Below are positions 6,826 to 11,760 of a stretch of 11,760 nt of DNA, one piece after another (the first letter of the stretch is position 1; each line of letters starts with the position of its first letter). The position numbers and the translations under genes are program-made. The notes under the pieces are model-generated. The model was not told the DNA's origin and did not search any database. It worked only from the letters and a program-made list of their open reading frames with translations. Source of the DNA: Candidatus Poseidoniales archaeon (GTDB lineage Archaea > Thermoplasmatota > Poseidoniia > Poseidoniales > Poseidoniaceae); contig QXYA01000143.1 in assembly GCA_009887135.1 (NCBI GenBank), positions 1 to 11,760 on the forward strand. The letters are read 5' to 3'.

Positions 6826-8106
6826 ATGGAATCAACTTGGAATGAGCAGATTATTGCGCATTACAAGTCGAATACGATACATCTCGATTGGCTCTCAAAG
6901 CCAAGTCAACATCAGTTCCGATGGAGAACCTTCGAAGGCCGATGGGTGACTTCCAAGAGACGAATAAGGAATCATGAAACATTAATGAAAGCCATTGGGA
7001 AGAACTTCCCAAGTGATTTGTATGTCTCAACATCTTCATGGTTGAATCCAATAGAATTGCCTCGTCTGCGTGATACTGAAGCTTCCTATCCAATCCTCAT
7101 TGATCATCTGATTGTCTTTGACATTGATGTAGCTCCATTGAGTTTGAAAAATTTGGAAAAGGCCAAGAACGTTGCAAAAGGTCTTCACGCCTTTGTTATG
7201 GAGAATGAATCGGTTGAATTTGTTAATGCTACATTCTCTGGAAGTAAGGGATTTCATCTCATCTACAAAGATACAGACCGTAATAAATTTGCAATCCCTA
7301 ATCCGAAAGAACGAGAGGAAACGGTTCGAAATGAGCGTAAAGAATTACTTTCACGAGTCTTGGAGCAAGGTTTTGAAGTCGATGAACGAATCACTGCAGA
7401 CACTCGTAGAATCATTCGTTTACCAGGATCTATTCATGGAAAAACTGGTTTTCAATGCACAAGCATAGATACGAATCATTTTGATATGCCCCTGAAAAGA
7501 CTTCTAGAACAAATACCTAAGATCGAGCATGCTGTTATCATCCCAAAGAAAGCGAAGGCAATTGTCAAAGCACCAGTAAAAGAAAAAAGACAAACCGTTG
7601 TTGAACATGAACACTCCTATATTATGGAGGTTAGTAATCACTTACCTGGGACTAAGGATAGAAGTGCACTCCTCTTTTGGACACCTTACTCATGGGGGAC
7701 AGATGCTGAATGCTTTGAACGGTTAAACAATCTAATCGAGGTGGAGAATCTAGGCTATGGTGCTCTTTTTTCAGATGGTGAAAGAGTTCTGTTCATTTGC
7801 CCTGAATCCATCACGAGGGCGAAGGTAGTAAAAATTCTAAAGGATCTAGGGATGGAGAAATTATCAGAGAACCTAAAACAAAGAGAGCATTATTGGGTTC
7901 GAATCTCGGGTATAATGGATGATGATGGTATATGGCACAATGAGCCAAAGTTCATATCAATTATAGACAATAATAATTCTAAATCAATCTATTCAAGAGC
8001 GCATTTAACATTGCTAACTAAACTTGGTATTCCGATTGATAGTTCTCAATATGAGAAACTCGCAGGAAAGAGTGAACCAAGCATTAGAATGGTTGTCAGA
8101 GACTGA
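6826..8106 (+). CDS. priS: DNA primase small (catalytic) subunit, divergent
   Basis: The catalytic subunit of the archaeal/eukaryotic-type primase, which makes primers at replication forks with PriL. The 426 aa show the core motifs: FDID (98-101) with metal-binding D99 and D101; SGSKGFH (138-144), the family SGxxGxH; and RRIIRLPGSIHGKTG (194-208) containing the nucleotide-binding H204. D186, 18 residues before that His, is the probable third catalytic Asp. HQFRWRTF near residue 29 matches the conserved N-terminal REFxF-like segment. Two oddities: there is no Cys between FDID and SGSKG, so the usual zinc knuckle is missing (the only cysteines are 211, 296 and 325); and residues from about 260 to 426 form a C-terminal region I do not recognise. 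ATG 6826 follows a GAGGG at short spacing, 8 bp after sucD, so it is probably co-transcribed with sucCD. Family call firm; mechanistic details inferred. Confidence 0.88.
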   Translation: MESTWNEQIIAHYKSNTIHLDWLSKPSQHQFRWRTFEGRWVTSKRRIRNHETLMKAIGKNFPSDLYVSTSSWLNPIELPRLRDTEASYPILIDHLIVFDIDVAPLSLKNLEKAKNVAKGLHAFVMENESVEFVNATFSGSKGFHLIYKDTDRNKFAIPNPKEREETVRNERKELLSRVLEQGFEVDERITADTRRIIRLPGSIHGKTGFQCTSIDTNHFDMPLKRLLEQIPKIEHAVIIPKKAKAIVKAPVKEKRQTVVEHEHSYIMEVSNHLPGTKDRSALLFWTPYSWGTDAECFERLNNLIEVENLGYGALFSDGERVLFICPESITRAKVVKILKDLGMEKLSENLKQREHYWVRISGIMDDDGIWHNEPKFISIIDNNNSKSIYSRAHLTLLTKLGIPIDSSQYEKLAGKSEPSIRMVVRD

Positions 8107-8117
8107 TTATTTATAGA
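8107..8117 (+). promoter_or_regulatory. TATA-like element after priS
   Basis: TTATTTATAGA directly after the priS TGA resembles an archaeal TATA box. A start site about 26 bp downstream would fall near 8138-8140, at the 5' edge of the GC-rich self-complementary stretch. That would produce either a separate small RNA or a leader of about 100 nt for the gene at 8243. The T-rich run could alternatively serve as the priS termination signal. No other evidence supports it. Confidence 0.35.
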
Positions 8118-8137
8118 CTGCTTGCAAGTAAGTAAAA

Positions 8138-8234
8138 TCGTCCCCAATGGAGTCTTAGGACTGTGACATTTCTCGAATCGAGGCCATAGAAACAATCGGC
8201 GACGGCGCTCGGGGACAGCGCCTAGCCACATCTC
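8138..8234 (+). ncRNA. Candidate structured RNA or 5' leader (unrecognised)
   Basis: This non-coding stretch between priS and the membrane-protein gene contains several complementary segments. A perfect 6-bp GC-rich stem GGCGCT (8204-8209) / AGCGCC (8217-8222) has a 7-nt loop, extended by GGC (8198-8200) / GCC (8225-8227) across a small internal loop. The loop bases GGGGAC (8211-8216) are perfectly complementary to GTCCCC at 8140-8145, which would make a pseudoknot or an alternative long-range helix. Small hairpins AGTC/GACT (8151-8154 / 8159-8162) and CTCG/CGAG (8172-8175 / 8179-8182) lie between. The GC-rich patch stands out from the surrounding A+T-rich intergenic DNA. I do not recognise a known RNA family; it is not a tRNA. 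The call is structural inference only. Confidence 0.3.
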
Positions 8235-8242
8235 GTGATAAT

Positions 8243-8857
8243 ATGCCTGTAAAAATAAACTTTTCAAGCATAGTCCTTTTTACTTTATTTATAGGATTCA
8301 TGATTCAAACCTTTCGTGATCCCGTTCATCCGGGATTATGGCTTATATTAGCCATTTTTGTTGGTTTTGCATTATTTGCACAAATACTTGTAATGCTCGG
8401 GATTATGACAATCACGCCGGCCAATCAAATGCCAAGAACAACAAATAATAGAACGCCGATTGATTACGGAACTTATCACTATAGATCAATAATTGCTAAA
8501 ATACATTCCAGTGGAGTGACAGTAACTACAGTAGACGAAGCAATCAAAGCTTATTCGAGTTTATTCAACGTTGGTGAAAAGGCTGCAAAGCCATTTTTCA
8601 ACAATCAGTCTGTTATGTCAACCCTCGGATTGAGTATTCAAGATACCGCAGAAGTTTCATCTCAATCAGTTGACTATAGTTTCTGGGATAATGTTTCAGA
8701 AGGAGTAGCAAAAAATGAAGCCAAGTCTGATGACATATGTGCAGGCTCGAACTGTTCAAAATCTATTTCTGCCTTTGATTTCCGATGTTATCAGTGTAGA
8801 GAGCGATTCTGTGAGTCATGTAAGGGTAGTGGCCTTACTTGTCCCAGTTGCTCATAG
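8243..8857 (+). CDS. Small membrane protein with C-terminal eight-cysteine zinc-binding domain
   Basis: I do not recognise a named family. The 204-aa protein has two predicted membrane helices, about residues 8-23 and 31-55, joined by a short turn (RDPVHP). A polar linker follows, and residues about 80-150 look soluble and partly helical. The C-terminus holds eight cysteines in four pairs: C166/C171, C182/C185, C190/C193 and C200/C203, spaced C-x4-C-x10-C-x2-C-x4-C-x2-C-x6-C-x2-C. This suits two zinc ions in a RING/AN1-like cross-brace or a tandem zinc ribbon. It is probably membrane-anchored with the zinc domain on one face, for protein or nucleic-acid binding. ATG 8243 has GTGAT 3 nt upstream, the same arrangement as sucC. 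The last 6 bp overlap the convergent helicase gene. The preceding 136-bp gap carries a possible promoter and RNA leader. Composition is more A+T-rich than the helicase. Confidence 0.75.
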   Translation: MPVKINFSSIVLFTLFIGFMIQTFRDPVHPGLWLILAIFVGFALFAQILVMLGIMTITPANQMPRTTNNRTPIDYGTYHYRSIIAKIHSSGVTVTTVDEAIKAYSSLFNVGEKAAKPFFNNQSVMSTLGLSIQDTAEVSSQSVDYSFWDNVSEGVAKNEAKSDDICAGSNCSKSISAFDFRCYQCRERFCESCKGSGLTCPSCS

Positions 8858-11647
8858 GAAGATTTCCTTTCTGTGGAGAGAGTTCTTTGGAGTCCGGTCT
8901 AACTGTCGGATGAACTCTAATTTCTGTTTTCCTTCCTTACTATGTGCGTAAAATAACTCTGCAGGGCTGACAAATTCTTCCCAATATTTGAGGAACACCT
9001 CGGCATCGTCAGCCTTACCTGCTAGGATTTTAGGGACTGAATGATACATTACGAGTTGACTTTTTATTGGTCTCATGTACTTCGCTAATACTTCAGGAAG
9101 AAGTTTTGTAAGCCAAGTTTCTTCAAAGAAGCGCGAAGATCTGGAAATGACATACCGCGGCTTTTCTAGTCGCCCGAGGACCTCTTCAAGTGCTTCAGTG
9201 AATATTGCAGCTTCTTCTTCTGTGCTATTGTTTAGATGTACTCGAAGCCATCCACCTCCTCTGTCACCACCAGATGTTCGACAATTTGCGGAGATGTGGC
9301 CTGTATGGATGAGGCTGTTTGAGATCGCATCTGCAATTGCCTGAATCAAAGATTCATCAGTCCAGGGGCTTTTTCTAACCCCAAAATTAAATCCTCCTGC
9401 AAATCCTGTAGCACACTTTGTTTCAACTGCTTGTGTTGGCAGTGCAGAGAATGGCTGCCCTATACCCCATAACTCTCGACTTCGAATTCTGTTACGTGAT
9501 CTCCTAAGCATCTCCTCATTGAACAATGCCATGCCTTCGCTTATTCCTTCAGGCTGTGCTTCGGTAAAGGCTGCGTGTACGTGACCAACGCCTTTCTCAA
9601 TAGCACCATCATCACAGACACCGTACAATTGCTTGTGCTTCTTCTTGAATCGATTATAATCAGCAAAACCGTTGGTGAATTCTTCGGCTAAGCATACAAT
9701 GTCCCAATTGTTTGCAACCTTCTCCGGCCATTCCTTGTCTAAGCGAATAGAACGTCCCCTAAGTTGGTTAATGCTCATACTGGTTGTGACAGTTGTCAAG
9801 TCAATGAGTACGTTAATTTTCGAAGCATCCCAACCTTCTCCTAAGAGTCCTCTCGTTCCAATAAGGCATTTTGTCAAACCATTTTGGAAAAATTCTGTAA
9901 TCATCATCGAATAATATCGAGGAATCCAATCCTTCCCTTTCCCTACAATTTCATGATAACGGCCTTTTTGGTTGTCTGAAAGTACGATTTTGAGATCTCT
10001 TTCTGCAATCCATGCTCGGGCTGCCTCGAGGAAACGTTCCGCTAAATCATCATCAACAAGAACGGTACTTCCAGTCATCAACATAGGATCGAGCAGATCG
10101 CCAGAAGAACAATTCACTAATGCTCTAAATGCTGCAACAGCACCTCCCGCCTCTTCATCGAGAACTCCCTCGACCAGAGTTGTTGCAGAGGTTTTCTCGA
10201 AGTCGGTGATAACTACAGCACGAATATCTGGTCCCAAGGATTGCATTTCAGTGGTAATGATATCTGAAATGGCCTTGACCTTAGAAGATGAATAGGCCAT
10301 AATACGCCCAACTGGAGAAGCACATGGCCTTGAACCAGTTTCGGTAATTTGAATCCCCAAGAGCCTCAAGCGCTTTGTGAGATCTTCTCCTCGCCGATGA
10401 TCTTCGGTTGATTCAGAACGGCGAAGTCCATGACGAACGTATCGGTCCAAAACCGGACGTAAGTATGAGAGCTTGTTGAGGCCTGAATTCAGCAAATCCG
10501 TCGGAGGGCTAGGGACTCCTTGAGGTAATTTAATCTGGTTTTTTGTCAAATAAATCCGGGCAGCATCGGCAAAATCGGAGTTTTTGGTATGGAATTTTTG
10601 CCAAGTGACGCTTTTCCCTCCAGGCAAGATTCGCTTATCGAGTACGTCGAAAATCCATCGTTGAAGTTCAGGTACTCTTTTTTCGTCTTCAGTTGGCCTC
10701 TGAACTTCCGATAGGAGTTGGTCGAATTCATCATCAACGGTTGAAATATACTCCAATTCCTTATTTTCAGGACGGACGAAGTAACACAGGTCTTGGTAAG
10801 GTGCAAGGTTAGAATCTCGTACAAGAGCGGGTACAGGGACTTCATAGTCAATTTCGCCAAAGAACTCTTGATACCGCTTCGCATCTTCTTCATCAATTTG
10901 AGAATAGTCCGGAGGGGTTGCAGTTAGTCCCAAAACGATTGGATCATCAAAGAATTCTCGTACTTCTGCAAGCACTCTGCCCCAATGATGTAGCATGTGA
11001 TGGCATTCATCAAGAATAATCAATCCAATGCCAATCTCCTTTAGACGCATAAGTGTCTCTCTTGAGGAGTCGTGTAATGTCCACATGGCGTTGCCATGTT
11101 GTGCTAGGTCATCTCGTACCTTTTTCCTATAGACCGATAGGCGTGATTTATAATAATCTGGATTCTTAACCTTCAAATCTAAAATCCATGCTTCGGCCGA
11201 TTCACTGCTATCTGCTTCTCCTTTTTCGATGAGATTTAAATTCCACAACTGAAGAGCACTTTCATCTAAGTCATCTCCACCTTTCTTTGGCATAGTGATC
11301 GATTGATAAGTTAAGGAAGTCAATAGGCCTGGATTTTTCGAATCAGTACTGATTAAATCTTCTTTTCCATCAAGTTCGAACAACGATGTACGTGCAGCCC
11401 ATTGCGCTTGAATTGCTGAATTGGGAGATAGAACCAGCGTAGGTTTTCGGACAAGGTCTGACCAGACATATAATCCAAGTACTGTTTTCCCTGATCCAGG
11501 AGGTGCGACAATGTGTAAATGCTTCCCTTCCAAATCTAACTCAGGTTCTATTACTGATACGGCTGCAACTTGGGAAGGGCGTAGTTTTCCGGAGAAATGA
11601 ATTCCTCCGAATTCATTGAGATTGTGGTTCATACAAACGCCCTTCAT
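8852..11647 (-). CDS. Large superfamily 2 (DEAD/DEAH-type) helicase
   Basis: A 931-aa ATP-dependent nucleic-acid helicase or translocase of the XPB/type III-restriction-like SF2 class. RecA-like domain 1 contains LRPSQ (22-26, Q-motif-like), Walker A APPGSGKT (48-55), DECHH (213-217, motif II) and LGLTATPP (239-246, motif III). A long insert of about 180 residues follows. RecA-like domain 2 carries GTRGLLGEGWD (597-607, motif V) and QLRGRSIRLD (628-637, motif VI arginine fingers). Residues about 650-931 form a C-terminal region with no nuclease motif I can see. From memory, similar C-termini (a segment like EEVLGRLEKPRYVI, then YHSVP...W...VSPAE) occur in large bacterial helicases, so transfer from bacteria is possible but unchecked. 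ATG 11647 overlaps the upstream gene's TGA (ATGA), which supports this start; ATG 11632 is an alternative. Role unknown: repair, defence or RNA processing. Confidence 0.9.
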   Translation of the reverse strand: MKGVCMNHNLNEFGGIHFSGKLRPSQVAAVSVIEPELDLEGKHLHIVAPPGSGKTVLGLYVWSDLVRKPTLVLSPNSAIQAQWAARTSLFELDGKEDLISTDSKNPGLLTSLTYQSITMPKKGGDDLDESALQLWNLNLIEKGEADSSESAEAWILDLKVKNPDYYKSRLSVYRKKVRDDLAQHGNAMWTLHDSSRETLMRLKEIGIGLIILDECHHMLHHWGRVLAEVREFFDDPIVLGLTATPPDYSQIDEEDAKRYQEFFGEIDYEVPVPALVRDSNLAPYQDLCYFVRPENKELEYISTVDDEFDQLLSEVQRPTEDEKRVPELQRWIFDVLDKRILPGGKSVTWQKFHTKNSDFADAARIYLTKNQIKLPQGVPSPPTDLLNSGLNKLSYLRPVLDRYVRHGLRRSESTEDHRRGEDLTKRLRLLGIQITETGSRPCASPVGRIMAYSSSKVKAISDIITTEMQSLGPDIRAVVITDFEKTSATTLVEGVLDEEAGGAVAAFRALVNCSSGDLLDPMLMTGSTVLVDDDLAERFLEAARAWIAERDLKIVLSDNQKGRYHEIVGKGKDWIPRYYSMMITEFFQNGLTKCLIGTRGLLGEGWDASKINVLIDLTTVTTSMSINQLRGRSIRLDKEWPEKVANNWDIVCLAEEFTNGFADYNRFKKKHKQLYGVCDDGAIEKGVGHVHAAFTEAQPEGISEGMALFNEEMLRRSRNRIRSRELWGIGQPFSALPTQAVETKCATGFAGGFNFGVRKSPWTDESLIQAIADAISNSLIHTGHISANCRTSGGDRGGGWLRVHLNNSTEEEAAIFTEALEEVLGRLEKPRYVISRSSRFFEETWLTKLLPEVLAKYMRPIKSQLVMYHSVPKILAGKADDAEVFLKYWEEFVSPAELFYAHSKEGKQKLEFIRQLDRTPKNSLHRKEIFL

Positions 11648-11760
11648 CGAGGCGGGCCACGTTTAGGTCCGGATGGACCTCCTTTGGGTGGCCCTCCGCC
11701 CGGTGGTCCTGACTTCTTTGGTCCAGGCGGTCCTCCACCTTTCTTTGGTCCAGGCGGTCC
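11644..11760 (-). CDS. Gly/Pro/Lys-repeat protein, C-terminal end (partial)
   Basis: On the minus strand a frame open to the right edge encodes 38 residues of low-complexity sequence made of GPPGPKK-like units, then GGPPKGG, GPKRGPPR and the TGA at 11644-11646. It is the C-terminal tail of a protein whose body lies outside the window. The TGA overlaps the helicase ATG (ATGA), so the two are almost certainly co-translated. The tail is basic (Lys/Arg) with no acidic residues, and flexible, suggesting nucleic-acid or polyanion binding or a linker to a partner. It resembles collagen-like or RGG-type tails only loosely: Gly is not strictly every third residue. The parent protein cannot be named. 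Confidence 0.65.
   Translation of the reverse strand, partial: GPPGPKKGGGPPGPKKSGPPGGGPPKGGPSGPKRGPPR
11714..11760. repeat. 20-nt identical direct repeat, 27-bp period, in Gly-Pro-Lys coding tail
   Basis: TTCTTTGGTCCAGGCGGTCC occurs at 11714-11733 and again, identical, at 11741-11760, cut by the window edge, so more units may follow. The 27-bp period equals nine codons and stays in frame with the GPPGPKK-type amino-acid repeat. Identity at synonymous positions suggests recent duplication or slippage, not selection on the protein alone. Confidence 0.75.

Noticed and set aside
8172..8183. CTCGAATCGAGG resembling a tRNA T-arm
   Set aside because: The loop is only 3 nt, there is no TTCGA-type 7-nt loop, and no acceptor, D or anticodon arm can be built around it.
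10546..10896. 116-codon minus-strand open frame
   Set aside because: Alternative frame within the helicase insert; the helicase frame is continuous through it, so it is not evidence of a frameshift.
1..11760. Search by eye for a CRISPR array, insertion sequence, integrase, rRNA or tRNA
   Set aside because: No regularly spaced palindromic repeats, transposase-like frames, terminal inverted repeats or RNA gene signatures were found; the only tandem repeat is the in-frame one at the right edge.

Overview
The window looks like a piece of a marine archaeal genome, most likely a Marine Group II / Poseidoniales-type or related Thermoplasmatota euryarchaeon. The reasons are an archaeal-type small primase subunit, a short archaeal-type triosephosphate isomerase (221 aa), very compact spacing, and moderate A+T-leaning composition. 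No rRNA or tRNA is present, so the lineage is an inference.

Layout. Positions 1-192 hold the C-terminal end of an EF-hand protein. 275-1534 (+) encodes an enzyme of the LeuA/homocitrate synthase/HMG-CoA lyase superfamily. It converges, with stop codons overlapping, on a three-gene minus-strand operon (read from about 4594 down to 1531): sugar-phosphate nucleotidyltransferase, triosephosphate isomerase, and an aspartoacylase/succinylglutamate desuccinylase-type zinc hydrolase. About 90 bp of divergent promoter DNA, containing a 12-bp perfect palindrome, separates it from a plus-strand operon: sucC, sucD (1-nt overlap, with a perfect Shine-Dalgarno inside sucC) and, 8 bp on, the small primase subunit priS. 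A 136-bp gap (8107-8242) follows. It holds a TATA-like element and a GC-rich, self-complementary stretch that may be a structured RNA or leader. 8243-8857 (+) encodes a small two-helix membrane protein with an eight-cysteine zinc-binding tail. It overlaps tail to tail with a large SF2 helicase (8852-11647, -), whose ATG overlaps the TGA of a Gly/Pro/Lys-repeat protein that runs off the right edge.

How it fits together. Most genes are central metabolism: succinyl-CoA synthetase (TCA cycle, substrate-level phosphorylation), triosephosphate isomerase (glycolysis/gluconeogenesis), sugar-nucleotide supply, and a Claisen-type acyl-CoA condensing enzyme or lyase. Replication (PriS) is tied transcriptionally to the TCA genes. 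The right third is different in character: a large helicase of uncertain role, co-translated with a low-complexity basic protein. The parts most worth following up are the divergent PriS (no zinc knuckle, plus an unrecognised C-terminal region), the 8107-8242 RNA candidate, the zinc-tail membrane protein, and the helicase/Gly-Pro-Lys pair. I see no CRISPR array, transposon, integrase or prophage.
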